This document shows positions 52,646 through 61,688 of a DNA stretch of 64,000 nucleotides, one piece after another; positions within the stretch are counted from its first letter, which is position 1, and the number at the start of each line of letters is the position of its first letter. Origin of the DNA: SAR324 cluster bacterium (GTDB lineage Bacteria > SAR324 > XYD2-FULL-50-16). Location of the stretch: the NCBI GenBank assembly GCA_028282885.1, contig JANQGX010000073.1:1-64000 (forward strand), given 5' to 3'. The notes beneath the pieces were generated by a model. It made no database searches, was not told the origin of the DNA, and worked only from the letters and a program-made list of their open reading frames with translations. The position numbers and the translations under genes are program-made.

Positions 52646-54623
52646 CCTTGAATTTCCTCCTGATTTCATCGAACAACTCCTGTTGATTCTCGAATGCCTC
52701 AACGATGATGGGATCAAAATGCTTTCCTTTTCCCTCGTTGATGATTGATGTGGCCTTTTCGTGGGAAAATGCCTTTTTGTAGGGACGTTCGGAGGTAAGA
52801 GCGTCGTATACATCCGCCAGGGCGATGATCCTGGCGGAAAGCGGGATCTGTTTTCCCTTAAGCTGGTTTGGGTATCCGCTACCATCCCATTTTTCGTGGT
52901 GATAATAGGCGATCTCTTTTCCAAGCGTCAGGAAGGATTGAACATCGATCCGTGATTCAACGTTGGAGATTGCATCACCTCCGATGGTCGGGTGTGTTTT
53001 GATGATTTCAAATTCGTCCTCCGTCAATTTTGCAGGTTTGAGCAGGACCGAATCAGCCACTCCCACCTTGCCGATATCGTGCAGGATCGAGGAGTGATAC
53101 AGATCTTCAATATAAGCATCGGTGATATAGCCCAGGTAATCATCCTGCTGGGACAGTTCCTTCGCCAGGATTTTGGAGTACTCCCGCATTCTTTCCAGAT
53201 GAGCGCCGGTATCTTCATCCCTGTATTCTGCCAGTTTGGCCAGGCCCAGGATAATGGCGATTCTCGACTGTTCGAATTTCTTGTGGCTGTCCACCAGGTT
53301 TTCTTCAAGTTTCTTTCTTTCCGAAATCTCTTTGCGATAGGCGTTGTTTGTATCGATCAGCTCCAGGGTCTGGCTTTCTACAACCTCATAGGTCTTGGAG
53401 AATCTGAAGGAGATCAGGATGGCCTGGGAGAGGATAAAGACAAACATGCCGAAGGGCAGGTAAAACCCGGTGTGAATGATCTGGTTGGAGTGCAGAATTT
53501 CGTTGATGGTGATAATAAAGAGAAAGAAGAAGCCCAGGGAGATGAAGTTCGCTCCTTCCCTGCGGCGTATGGCGGCCAGGATAATGACATAGCTGAAATA
53601 GATTCCCGAGAGCGCGGTAAACGCCTGATAGATTTGGACCGAGTGAGTGTAAATCGTGCCGGGTGTGATAATAACCAGAAGAGTGAACAGGTATCCGATC
53701 ACCTGCTGAATTCGCAGAATGAGCTTGGAGTATTCCCTGGCAAAGACGGAGTGCAGAAATAGAGCGAATAGCGGTACAGCAAAGTAGAAGGAAGCGTATT
53801 CCAGCTTATGAACCAGCTCCCAGCTCAACTCGGGCAGCATGATGTTCAGATATCGTTCCCCGGTGGTCATGGAACGCAGGGCAATAATCATACAGAAGGT
53901 ACCGAAAAACAGGGAACCGCGATCTTTCTTCCGATGCAGGAACAGACCCAGGTGATATATCCCCATAATCAGTATACAGCCGATGAGAAATATCTCCACC
54001 ACCAAGGTGTCTTCTCTTAATTTGCGTATTTCTGTTTCGGATCCCAAGATAATATTTTCCCAGACGCCGCCTTTTCGGTGGTGATAATTGGACACGTGCA
54101 AGACAAGATCCAGTTTTGTCCGGTCCGTCTGAAAATCGGCCACTGTTGGATAATACTTGGGAATGGAGGATCTCCAGTTCTGTCCCACCGTTCCGGCAGA
54201 TGCAACTTTCTCACCGTTGACGAACAGGGTATAAGCGGTTTGAATATCTTTGATTTTAACCGCCAAAGATGGGTAGGGACGTGACAACAGAACAGTTAGC
54301 CTGTAGGTGCCATAACCTTTTCCGCCCAGCTCTGTTTCTTCAATTTTCAAACCGTTCCAATAGCCCGGAAAATTGATAATGCCGGTTGGGCTTTTAATGT
54401 CTCCGGAAGTGACGGATTGCGGTGTCAGAAAATCCTGCCAGTAAAAAAGCCACTCCCCGTTCAGGTTCAAACGGCCGTCTTTTTCAAAGTCCCAGTCACC
54501 CAGGTCAAGAATTCCGTTTTTTGCGGTTGGCGGTTGATCCGAAGGAGTCGCATGCAGATCACCGATCTGGTGTATCCCCAGCAATACAATGAAGGTTGCT
54601 AGAATTCTCGTTGCGAAGGTCAT
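52638..54623 (-). CDS. 7TMR-DISM / HD-GYP c-di-GMP phosphodiesterase-type receptor
   Basis: About 661 residues from the methionine starting a signal peptide (MTFATRILATFIVLLGIHQ). A periplasmic jelly-roll 7TMR-DISMED2-like domain (GEWLFYWQDFLTP..., SLAVKIKDIQTAYTLFVNGE) is followed by seven membrane helices (~220-420), a coiled coil (~425-460) and an HD-GYP domain: LHDIGKVGVADSVLLKPAKL (HD pair) and HHEKWDGSGYP (GYP motif). It should sense an extracellular ligand, possibly a carbohydrate, and hydrolyse c-di-GMP. Its 3' end overlaps the ADP-forming CoA synthetase-type gene. Confidence 0.9.
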   Translation of the reverse strand: MTFATRILATFIVLLGIHQIGDLHATPSDQPPTAKNGILDLGDWDFEKDGRLNLNGEWLFYWQDFLTPQSVTSGDIKSPTGIINFPGYWNGLKIEETELGGKGYGTYRLTVLLSRPYPSLAVKIKDIQTAYTLFVNGEKVASAGTVGQNWRSSIPKYYPTVADFQTDRTKLDLVLHVSNYHHRKGGVWENIILGSETEIRKLREDTLVVEIFLIGCILIMGIYHLGLFLHRKKDRGSLFFGTFCMIIALRSMTTGERYLNIMLPELSWELVHKLEYASFYFAVPLFALFLHSVFAREYSKLILRIQQVIGYLFTLLVIITPGTIYTHSVQIYQAFTALSGIYFSYVIILAAIRRREGANFISLGFFFLFIITINEILHSNQIIHTGFYLPFGMFVFILSQAILISFRFSKTYEVVESQTLELIDTNNAYRKEISERKKLEENLVDSHKKFEQSRIAIILGLAKLAEYRDEDTGAHLERMREYSKILAKELSQQDDYLGYITDAYIEDLYHSSILHDIGKVGVADSVLLKPAKLTEDEFEIIKTHPTIGGDAISNVESRIDVQSFLTLGKEIAYYHHEKWDGSGYPNQLKGKQIPLSARIIALADVYDALTSERPYKKAFSHEKATSIINEGKGKHFDPIIVEAFENQQELFDEIRRKFKDE

Positions 54624-54719
54624 AGGGCAGTGGAGCTGGAATTTGACATTTCCCGTTTCAGCCGGGGATCGAAGATCTCTGACCATAGTCTTTGGATTCA
54701 GTGTTTTACTGTATCCGAT

Positions 54720-54756
54720 TCTCCACTTCTTAGCAAGCGTTGTTGAGAAGTGGAGA
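54720..54756. repeat. Perfect 11-bp inverted repeat
   Basis: TCTCCACTTCT and AGAAGTGGAGA frame a 15-base loop, 11 bases after the stop of the leftward MFS gene and upstream of the HD-GYP gene. No T run follows on the minus strand, so it may be a factor-dependent terminator, an RNA-stabilising stem or an operator. Confidence 0.5.
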
Positions 54757-54767
54757 TCTGAAACGGG

Positions 54768-56051
54768 TCAGCTTTTTTTGGACAGATACTGCTTCGCCAT
54801 CTTTTCCCCTTCCTCGAAGTTCACCCTGAGCAGGATGATAAAGCCAGAAACGAAAAGGACGAGAATGGAGAGGATACCGATGCGATTACTGCCGGTTACC
54901 AGTGTGATCGTCCCCATCATGGCGGGACCGATTACAGCGGCGAATTTCCCCATCATGTTAAACAGGCCGTAAAACTGTGCCGATTTTTCGCTGGGGATCA
55001 ATCGGGAGTAAAGGCTTCGGCTGATCGCCTGGATCCCGCCCTGGAACAGGCCGATAGCGACTGCCAGGGCATAGAAATGCCAGGTTTGGGTCATAAAGGC
55101 GCCCAATACTGTAATGCAGCTATAGGCGAAGATGGCTACCAGGACAGCGTGTTTGGGTCCGATCTTGCCCGCGAACCAGTTGAACCCCAGGGTTGCGGGA
55201 AAAGCAACAAACTGCACCATCAGCAAGGCTACAATGAGCGAACTGGAAGGGAAGCCGATGGAAATTCCGTAATCCACCGCCATGCGGATAATGGTATCCA
55301 CACCGTCGATATACAGCCAATAAGAAACCAGGAAGACACCGACAATCTTCAGGTATCTGATTTCCCTGATGGTTTCCATAATCTGTTGCAAACCCAGGGA
55401 AACTGCCTTGCCGGCACTGACCGGTTGATAAATCTTGGGCTCCTCCACCCAGAGCCAGATAGGAATGGAGAATACCGCCCACCAGACGGCCACAGTCAGG
55501 AATGAAATCTTGATGGCGGTTGCGCCATCCGGTATACCGAACATTTCGGGTTTCTGATACATCAAAACATTGACCGCAAACAACAATCCTCCCCCAAGAT
55601 ACCCCAGCGCGAACCCCAACGACGAGCAGTAGTCCACTTTTTTCTTGGACGCCACACCCATCAGGAGTGAATCATAAAAGATGTTACCACCGGAGAATCC
55701 CACGGTAGCTATTACGTAGAGGGTGGCGGCAAACTGCCAGAGTCCCTGCTGAACCATCCACAAGCCCCCGGTTGAGACAATCCCCATGACGGCAAAGAGG
55801 GTCAGAAATTTCTTTTTGGCGGTTCCCCGGTCGGCGATGGCTCCCAGGAAAGGAGCCAGTGCAGCGACCAGTACTGAAGCGAGAGAATTTGCCAGCCCCA
55901 GGTAGAAGGTGCTTTCGGTGACGTTACTCTGGTTGGCCCAATACGCTTTGAAAAACAGGGGGAAGAATCCGGCCATCACCGTCGTTGCAAAAGCTGAGTT
56001 TGCCCAGTCATATAATGACCATGACCAGATTGCCTTTTTCGAATCAATCAT
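54768..56051 (-). CDS. MFS transporter, UMF1 family
   Basis: A 427-residue membrane protein with about 12 hydrophobic helices. It opens with the UMF1 pattern IWSWSLYDWANSAFATTVMAG, and a central GxxxD-type loop GAIADRGTAKKKF follows helix 2. UMF1 proteins resemble the yeast vacuolar effluxer Atg22 and may move amino acids or other small solutes. No operon partner is obvious; the gene upstream is divergent. Confidence 0.9.
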   Translation of the reverse strand: MIDSKKAIWSWSLYDWANSAFATTVMAGFFPLFFKAYWANQSNVTESTFYLGLANSLASVLVAALAPFLGAIADRGTAKKKFLTLFAVMGIVSTGGLWMVQQGLWQFAATLYVIATVGFSGGNIFYDSLLMGVASKKKVDYCSSLGFALGYLGGGLLFAVNVLMYQKPEMFGIPDGATAIKISFLTVAVWWAVFSIPIWLWVEEPKIYQPVSAGKAVSLGLQQIMETIREIRYLKIVGVFLVSYWLYIDGVDTIIRMAVDYGISIGFPSSSLIVALLMVQFVAFPATLGFNWFAGKIGPKHAVLVAIFAYSCITVLGAFMTQTWHFYALAVAIGLFQGGIQAISRSLYSRLIPSEKSAQFYGLFNMMGKFAAVIGPAMMGTITLVTGSNRIGILSILVLFVSGFIILLRVNFEEGEKMAKQYLSKKS

Positions 56052-56366
56052 ATTGTCTCCTCGTTGATGTGTCTAAAAGCGCATGAAAGGGCATAATCCG
56101 ATGAAGCTCTTGTCATCTTAACTCCATTTTTCCCTATCAGCAGAAGTGCTGCATTGTCAATTCGCGGGTACAAGTCACCTTGTCAGGTTATATCCAATCT
56201 TCTAGCATGAGATGAACGATTGCATTCAACCTCGGGCTGAATCAGCGATGTATTCCGGGATGGCATCCGATTCGGTCTGTTTATTTCGATATACCGATAC
56301 TACCTGATACATGGATTTAACGTTTAGGTGAAGGGCTCTAACAAAAGACTTACAATGGAGTGGTAA
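56052..56366. other. Divergent intergenic region
   Basis: A 315-base gap between the leftward MFS gene and the rightward phospholipase gene. It must contain both promoters. No gene, RNA or strong -35/-10 pair is evident. Confidence 0.4.
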
Positions 56367-57230
56367 ATGGCGGGAGCTTATTGGCATTTTTACATTGCAA
56401 ATCTCTACCTGGAAAAGTCAGCCTCTTTCCTTGGCAACGATAAGAACTATCGCTGTATGACGAATCACAGGGAACTCTTTCTCGCCGGTGTCCAGGGACC
56501 CGATTTCAACTTTTACCCGGGGGGGGACGGCCAGTTATCAAGCCTGGCACACGGTGATCAGCCTTCGGATTTGGGTCGCGCCATGTTGAAACTTGCTGAA
56601 ACCGAAGAGGAAAGGGCGTTTGCCTATGGCTGGTTGATGCACCTGACGACCGATAATATCGTTCATCCCCTCGTCCACCAATTCATGATGGAACATTTCC
56701 CCAGGCAGTGTCGCAACGGATCCGATTATAATGCCTATCCGCTGGGTCATCACCGGGTTGAGTGGGGAATCGACTCATTCATGTTGCAGGATCAGTACTT
56801 CATGGTCTATCTGCCCATCCTTTCGGAAGTTATTGTGAATGCGGAAAGAGTTACCTCGCTGGTCGACTGGGCTTACCGGGAGGTTTTTGATTATCCGCTG
56901 ATCGACGGTTCCTGGGCGAGTTCGATCCGAAGTATGATCAAGTATGAAAATATCTTTGAAAAAGTCTGGCATCTGACTGGCAGAATGCGCGATCCCAACC
57001 CGATCAAACAGGTTTTGAAAGGCGCTCTTTTCCACGCGGTTGCGGCTCCCATACTGAAGCTGATCGGATTGAAAAACCCGGAAGGTGGTGCGGGAGTATT
57101 CCTGCCCATCAAACCGACACCGGCCGATATTGACACGCTTCGTCAATACTCCGAGCAGGTATGCCGGGCATTTGAGGGTTATCTGCCGGAAGATTTCGTC
57201 AGTCTCCCCAACGACACGGATCCGCCATAA
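56367..57230 (+). CDS. Zinc-dependent phospholipase C-like protein
   Basis: A 287-residue protein with the helical zinc-dependent phospholipase C fold. Metal-binding histidines are spread along the N-terminal half: AYWHFYIAN, FLAGVQGPDFNF, LAHGDQ, WLMHLTTDNIVHPLVHQF and GHHRVEWGID. Only part of the classical three-zinc site can be checked by eye. It has no signal peptide, unlike secreted phospholipases, so the cytoplasmic substrate is open. GGAGTGG precedes the ATG. It is single, with an AlkD fragment on the other strand at its 3' end. Confidence 0.75.
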   Translation: MAGAYWHFYIANLYLEKSASFLGNDKNYRCMTNHRELFLAGVQGPDFNFYPGGDGQLSSLAHGDQPSDLGRAMLKLAETEEERAFAYGWLMHLTTDNIVHPLVHQFMMEHFPRQCRNGSDYNAYPLGHHRVEWGIDSFMLQDQYFMVYLPILSEVIVNAERVTSLVDWAYREVFDYPLIDGSWASSIRSMIKYENIFEKVWHLTGRMRDPNPIKQVLKGALFHAVAAPILKLIGLKNPEGGAGVFLPIKPTPADIDTLRQYSEQVCRAFEGYLPEDFVSLPNDTDPP

Positions 57231-57432
57231 GCCGCAGCTTTGGGAAGTTCACTTTCAAAGCATTATCTATTCTCCACTGGGCGAGCAGTTCCCGATTGAC
57301 CGGAATACCGACACCGCGGAAGGGAATCACCCCCTTCATATACTTCTCCCACCACTGCTTGGCCTTTTCTGTAGCGGCAGCTTGCAACGCTTCCTGGTGC
57401 AGTTCGATCAGTGTTTTATTGTTCAATGCCAT
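57199..57432 (-). pseudogene. DNA alkylation repair enzyme (AlkD-like), truncated
   Basis: The first ~50 of 77 residues match the N-terminus of AlkD-like HEAT-repeat DNA glycosylases (LHQEALQAAATEKAKQWWEK, then a KGVIPFRGVGIPV segment leading into a helix ending LLAQW). Intact members are ~230-240 residues. Here the frame runs into the 3' end of the phospholipase gene and stops, so the catalytic repeats are gone. A remnant. Confidence 0.6.
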
Positions 57433-57548
57433 CGGCCCGGAGTCCTGATGAAAGATTGATTAAGAGATCAGTTCTCAAATGAAGATCCTTGTGTCATGTC
57501 ACCGCTCAACTGTCGCTTCGATCCAGTGGAAACGCGGTCGATACGACA

Positions 57549-58403
57549 CTAGCTTTGGTGTTTCTTCACCTGCCTTCTCCAAAACCAAATGGCAACAACC
57601 AGGTATACAAAAGCGGTGACGAGCCCCGTTTCCGAGACCAGGTATCCTGCAATTCCCTGTTTTACTGTCAGATCAAAGGCCATGCCCATCAGAAAAACAT
57701 TGTGACTTGCATGCAGGATCGATCCCACCCACAAACTCCCGGATTTGGCGATCAACACCGTCTTGATGAGCGCTGATGCGATCAGTACAAGCGTGAATCC
57801 CACGACTTTAAGAAACAAAGGGGCATCGTAATAACTATTATATATGCCGCCGATCAATGCGGGAAGATGCCAAAGCGACCAGTAAACCCCGACGATTAAC
57901 GCTGTGGTAGGTATGGTTGTCACCTTCAGGAGTTTGGGAGTAAGAAAGCCGCTCCAGCCGATTTCTTCCCCGGTGGCGAGAATGAAGATCATGATAAAGC
58001 CCAGAAATGCCTTGGAGAACATACCGATCCAAATTGGAGCGGGTGTTTCAAAGCCGAGTATGCGGGCCCATTTGTAGTTGACAACCTCATCCGGATAGAA
58101 ATCGATGGCTCCGATTAGGCCCATCGTTCCGTAGGCTACCAATGCTACCAGAATGGGCAGAATATAGGCGTAACCGTGGTAGCGTAACTTCCCTATCCTC
58201 CAGCCATAGGACCGGATTTTGTCTTTGGTAAAAAGTGATGTTACCAGGGCAGATACTGCGGGGACAAACATCATCAACGCGCCATACATGCCCCTGTCAC
58301 CGGATGCAAAGTAAAACATCCAGATAAAAAGCAAGGCAGTGAAAATTGATGTTACAAGGAGAAATACTATAATCTGTTTTCTAACTTGATTTCTTTCATC
58401 CAT
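57549..58403 (-). CDS. CPBP-family intramembrane metalloprotease
   Basis: A 284-residue membrane protein with about eight helices. The two signature motifs are present: GEEIGWSGFLTPKL (EE-x3-R/G) about residue 145 and VYWSLWHLPALIGG (F/W-x-x-x-H) about residue 180, with a final HASHN motif. CPBP (abortive infection/Rce1-like) proteases cleave within membranes; substrates of bacterial members are mostly unknown. Single gene. Confidence 0.88.
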   Translation of the reverse strand: MDERNQVRKQIIVFLLVTSIFTALLFIWMFYFASGDRGMYGALMMFVPAVSALVTSLFTKDKIRSYGWRIGKLRYHGYAYILPILVALVAYGTMGLIGAIDFYPDEVVNYKWARILGFETPAPIWIGMFSKAFLGFIMIFILATGEEIGWSGFLTPKLLKVTTIPTTALIVGVYWSLWHLPALIGGIYNSYYDAPLFLKVVGFTLVLIASALIKTVLIAKSGSLWVGSILHASHNVFLMGMAFDLTVKQGIAGYLVSETGLVTAFVYLVVAIWFWRRQVKKHQS

Positions 58404-58979
58404 GGCAAATAACTGATATCAATAAAACACTCAGGTTCTTGAAGATTTCCTGCTGACCGGGTCCTTAACCTTTTATCTAATGATAAGCCATTTTGCTGAT
58501 GACCGGTGACGAGGGAAGAGACGGAAATCAGCAATGGAGTTTTGAACGATACACTTTTGGAGAATCTGTGTCAAAACTTGTTTAATTCCCGGCCGGATGC
58601 AGTTCCGCTTTTGTGTGGCAAGCCTGCGACGAACGGGCGATCTTACTGCTTCAAATAGGGTGTTTTCAGGAATCACGGGTTATGATAGGATTCAACATGT
58701 CAATCGAATAGATCTAAGGCAACCGGGATGCGGAATCCTCCGGAATTGGTAAAAGCAAACCGATTGGATCTTCCGGGAAGAATGAAAAACCAAGGTTGAA
58801 TCAGTCAATCTGAAAGTCCCGAAACAGCTTCAATTCAGCGGGGTGAAGTTGAAGTTGATCCTGAATTGCCGCGTTTTCGGCAGAATTGAAGTCATGCCGT
58901 TAACCATTGAAGAACAGGTCGGATATGAATCCAACACACAATAGAATAGAATACCTAAATAACACCAATAAGAGGAAAA
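58404..58979. other. 576-base gap without recognisable gene
   Basis: Between the CPBP gene and the next rightward gene I find only short chance frames without family features or ribosome sites. No RNA gene or repeat known elsewhere in the window is seen. The right end must carry the promoter of the 58980 gene. Confidence 0.4.
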
Positions 58980-59417
58980 ATGCAGAACGTGTTTAGTGAG
59001 ACTTTAAGCTTTACTATCTCCATCAAACCGGAAATCGAAAGACAAATCCATATGTTTTCTGCCGGCGGCGGACAGACCGGGGAGATCCAGGTTTTCATGG
59101 ATGCTTTTCATGAGGATGTCCCATCTCAGCCACCGTTTGAAGACAGCCGGAATCTGCCTTTGGGGATGACCGTTATGGTCTTGAAGTTCCCGGAGTGGCT
59201 CGCCAACTTTGAATATCAGAACACCTACGAAAAATTTGTCGGCAGCCTGGAAAAGCACGGAATGCAAACCGACGATTCTGTTTTACGGGAAGTAAAAACC
59301 TATACCGACCTGGACCGCCCCTCCCTGATTCGCGAAGCCATCAAAAGGCTGGACATTACCCGTGAACTTGCCGAAAAACAGTTTGAAGCCAAGCCAAAAG
59401 AGAAGAAAAAGAAATAG
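58980..59417 (+). CDS. Hypothetical protein (145 residues)
   Basis: A soluble protein of mixed alpha/beta character with a good AGAGGA ribosome site. The N-terminal half is beta-rich (ETLSFTISIKPEIERQIHMF), and the C-terminal part is helical and ends in a lysine tract (KPKEKKKK). I recognise no family. A ribosome or nucleic-acid contact through the basic tail is only a guess. Confidence 0.6.
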   Translation: MQNVFSETLSFTISIKPEIERQIHMFSAGGGQTGEIQVFMDAFHEDVPSQPPFEDSRNLPLGMTVMVLKFPEWLANFEYQNTYEKFVGSLEKHGMQTDDSVLREVKTYTDLDRPSLIREAIKRLDITRELAEKQFEAKPKEKKKK

Positions 59418-59437
59418 CAGTCCGAAAAAACCACAAT

Positions 59438-59809
59438 TCACTGCTGCTTTAGCTTCTCCGCTGCCTGTTCCCAGTTGATTCCGTCGAACTGAGTAATCGA
59501 GAGCTTCTTCGGCTTTGTATCCAGACAACGGACATTGACGCTATAGCCGTCCGGTTTTGTTCTGGGGATGTAGAATGGTTTGATTCCGCAAGTTTTACAG
59601 AAAGTGTGCTTGGCGACACCCGTATTGAAAGTGTACGTCGTCATGTTGTCCTCGCCGGAAAGGATCTTCAGGTCCGATTTGGGTACCCTGAGATGCAGGC
59701 TTCCCGCTTTTGAGCAGATCGAGCAATTACATTCCGAGGCGGTGATATGGTCCGGCGCCTCGACTTCAAATTGAACAGCGCCGCAATGGCAGCTACCTTT
59801 GTATTTCAT
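59438..59809 (-). CDS. GFA-family zinc protein
   Basis: A 123-residue GFA protein with all zinc-binding cysteine motifs: GSCHCGAVQFEV, ECNCSICSKAG (CxCxxC) and FCKTCGIKPFY. It overlaps the start of the next leftward gene (GNAT) by four bases (ATGA), so the pair is translationally coupled. The related GFA proteins at 39555 and 60422 are clearly distinct in sequence. Confidence 0.9.
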   Translation of the reverse strand: MKYKGSCHCGAVQFEVEAPDHITASECNCSICSKAGSLHLRVPKSDLKILSGEDNMTTYTFNTGVAKHTFCKTCGIKPFYIPRTKPDGYSVNVRCLDTKPKKLSITQFDGINWEQAAEKLKQQ

Positions 59810-60282
59810 ATCTTAATCTCCATTATTTTCTCCATGGGAACACACCCCACCTCTTCACAATTGATTTCAACAGTATGGCTGGGGCCTGTGGGGGCGAAGC
59901 CACAATGCTTGTAAAACCCGATGGCGTTAAGGGTGGAACTGAGGAAGATACGGGGCAGGTCGTGCCGATTCGCTTCTTTCTCAACCTCTCTAAGCAATTG
60001 CCTCCCAAATCCCTGGCCGATTGCCGATTCATCCAGGTACAACGCCTTCAACTCGCCATCTTTTGAAAAGTGTGTAAATCCCAGAATCCGATCATTTTCC
60101 ACCAGGACGAGAACCAAATCCTCTTCGATGGTCCGGATTCTGTGCGCTTCATCAAATTTCCGACCCGACCAGGCCGCAATTTCACGGGAGGAGTAATGAT
60201 CCCTACAATTGGTTCGGATCGAGTTCATGTGCATCTCATGAATGGCCCGTGCATCGCCGGGGGTGGCTTTTCGTATGTTCAT
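59806..60282 (-). CDS. GNAT-family N-acetyltransferase
   Basis: A 158-residue GNAT. It opens NIRKATPGDARAIHEMHMNSI and has the acetyl-CoA motif DESAIGQGFGRQLLREVEKEA (G-Q-G-F-G) and the end strand FLSSTLNAIGFYKHCGF. It lies directly upstream of, and overlaps, the GFA gene on the minus strand. Substrate unknown. Confidence 0.9.
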   Translation of the reverse strand: MNIRKATPGDARAIHEMHMNSIRTNCRDHYSSREIAAWSGRKFDEAHRIRTIEEDLVLVLVENDRILGFTHFSKDGELKALYLDESAIGQGFGRQLLREVEKEANRHDLPRIFLSSTLNAIGFYKHCGFAPTGPSHTVEINCEEVGCVPMEKIMEIKI

Positions 60283-60421
60283 TTTGGGTTAGTCCATTGA
60301 GGATATAATCTGTCCAGTTGGATTTTGAGCTTCCTGCAAAGATCTTCGGATGACTTAATATTTAGTGACCGAGGCTTTTCAGTTAATAAAGTCAGCCGGT
60401 AAGTTTTGTCAGTAGTTGTAA

Positions 60422-60832
60422 CTATTTTGGAAACTTACCAAACTTGGGCAACTTACCTGTGTCCTCAAACCAGGGAGCCTTGGAATCCCAAAAAATATTT
60501 TGAAAAGGTTTGATTTCCGGATCAGAATCCAAGGTCCCTGCGCCGACAACAACGTTTTTGCCTCCCTTTGTAAGCCAGGGAAGTGATGAGCCACATATTT
60601 TACAAAAAGAAGTGGCATAATATTTTGCAACCGGATGTTCAAATCTGCCAACCGAGTCTTCTCCGCTTAACCATTGGAACTGCTCCGGAGGAACAAAGAG
60701 ATTGGATGCATGAGCACTTCCGGTGAATTTTCTGCATCTTGAACAATGACAATATTGAAATATCTTAAATGGACCTCGGATTCCATATGTAACAGCTCCA
60801 CAAAGACAACTCCCATTGATTTGTTTTTCCAT
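60422..60832 (-). CDS. GFA-family zinc protein
   Basis: A 136-residue GFA protein: GSCLCGAVTYGI, YCHCSRCRKFTGS and SFCKICGSSLPWL are the three cysteine motifs. It is the third GFA protein in the window. Its start lies about 30 bases from a truncated antitoxin gene on the other strand, which suggests that this gene arrived by an insertion that removed the antitoxin 5' end. Confidence 0.9.
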   Translation of the reverse strand: MEKQINGSCLCGAVTYGIRGPFKIFQYCHCSRCRKFTGSAHASNLFVPPEQFQWLSGEDSVGRFEHPVAKYYATSFCKICGSSLPWLTKGGKNVVVGAGTLDSDPEIKPFQNIFWDSKAPWFEDTGKLPKFGKFPK

Positions 60833-60867
60833 TTTTCCCCTTTTTTATTTCTAACGACAGATATTGA

Positions 60868-61017
60868 GCAGGTCAAATTGAGTACTGGGCCAAAATTGAG
60901 CAAATGATTGAAGAAAATCCAGATCTTCCTCTACCCTTTATTCAAGATATATTGGTAGGTAGAGAACAGATCAAAGCTGGTCAAGGAACTCCATATGTTT
61001 TTGGAGAAGGTGAATGA
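60868..61017 (+). pseudogene. ParD-like antitoxin, N-terminally truncated
   Basis: The open frame after TGA (60865) encodes AGQIEYWAKIEQMIEENPDL followed by a PLPFIQDILVGREQIKAG segment and a YVFGEGE end. This is the C-terminal part of ParD-like antitoxins, whose N-terminal ribbon-helix-helix DNA-binding half is missing. The stop overlaps the toxin start (ATGA), the usual coupling. An internal ATG at 60904 could still give a 37-residue peptide covering the toxin-contact region. Confidence 0.6.
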
Positions 61018-61304
61018 CTGACATTTCTGATATCGTTCAATCGCCTCTAATTGCGAAACAAAAGAAAAAGCTTCATAAGCAACAGATTAAAGACTTGGAC
61101 AAAGCAGTTAAAGAGGTTTTCCAAGACCCGTCAGTGGGGGATCTTAAGATTGGAGACCTACACGGAGCCCAAGTTCATAAATTCAAGTCAAATAACCGCC
61201 AGATTCTATTGGCCTACGAAGTAGTTGAATCAACTCTGTATTTGTATACGTTCGGATCGCATGAGAATTTCTATCGTGATCTGGAAAAGTATCTAAAAGG
61301 ATAA
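61014..61304 (+). CDS. RelE/ParE-type toxin
   Basis: A 96-residue toxin-like protein of the RelE/ParE superfamily. The core is visible as KLHKQQIKDLDKAVKEVFQDP, GDLHGAQVHKFKSNNRQILLAYEV and YLYTFGSHENFYRDLEKYL. It overlaps the antitoxin stop by four bases. Whether it cuts mRNA (RelE) or poisons gyrase (ParE) is not clear from sequence. Its antitoxin is truncated, so the pair may be inactive or neutralised by a short peptide. Confidence 0.75.
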   Translation: MTDISDIVQSPLIAKQKKKLHKQQIKDLDKAVKEVFQDPSVGDLKIGDLHGAQVHKFKSNNRQILLAYEVVESTLYLYTFGSHENFYRDLEKYLKG

Positions 61305-61431
61305 ATCCGACCTACCTTTCATTCCATAGTAGAGTGAGCCTCAGCGCATAAAGTGACCGTTGGCCTGCGGTTTTGCCCCCTCTGCAGGTGCCTTAATCCT
61401 TACCATGGCTCTTTCCCATAGCCCCCTTGTA

Positions 61432-61464
61432 GAACCCGACTTCGGGTTTTCCCCGGTACGGCTC
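61432..61464 (-). ncRNA. Group II intron domain V-like hairpin (degenerate)
   Basis: On the minus strand a 33-base segment starts GAGCCGTAC, has a CGGG-GAAAA-CCCG upper stem and ends GGGTTC, the layout of domain V of group II introns (AGC triad at the base, GAAA-type loop). The lower stem has mismatches. No reverse transcriptase/maturase frame is found between it and the attC site, so at most a remnant of an intron end is present. The rest of 61305-61628 holds no gene. Confidence 0.4.
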
Positions 61465-61628
61465 ACCAACGACTTTCACCAATAGCTTATCAATTACCGT
61501 GTCGGGGCAAGTTCAGCCTGAATGCTACCACTCAAACCCGCCCCCACCCTACAACCCCAAAAGGGCAATTGGGTTGGTTGTCACTTTTCAGACGACTGGA
61601 AAAAAGACGCAAAACCGCGTGCTCTCTC

Positions 61629-61688
61629 GTTTAACCTACGTTTATCGGAGCGGTGCGAAAAAAGTCTGTGTTAATGCATTTGTTAAAC
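61629..61688 (-). other. attC (59-base-element type) of the aadA cassette
   Basis: On the minus strand the 60-base site runs from GTTTAAC to GTTAAAC, two boxes that are exact reverse complements and fit RYYYAAC/GTTRRRY. The stop codon TAA of the aadA-type gene lies inside the first box. The size is right for aadA cassettes. Confidence 0.8.

Noticed and set aside
52992..53762. Open frame of 256 codons on the plus strand
   Set aside because: It is antisense to the HD-GYP receptor gene, which has clear domains; no ribosome site or family match.
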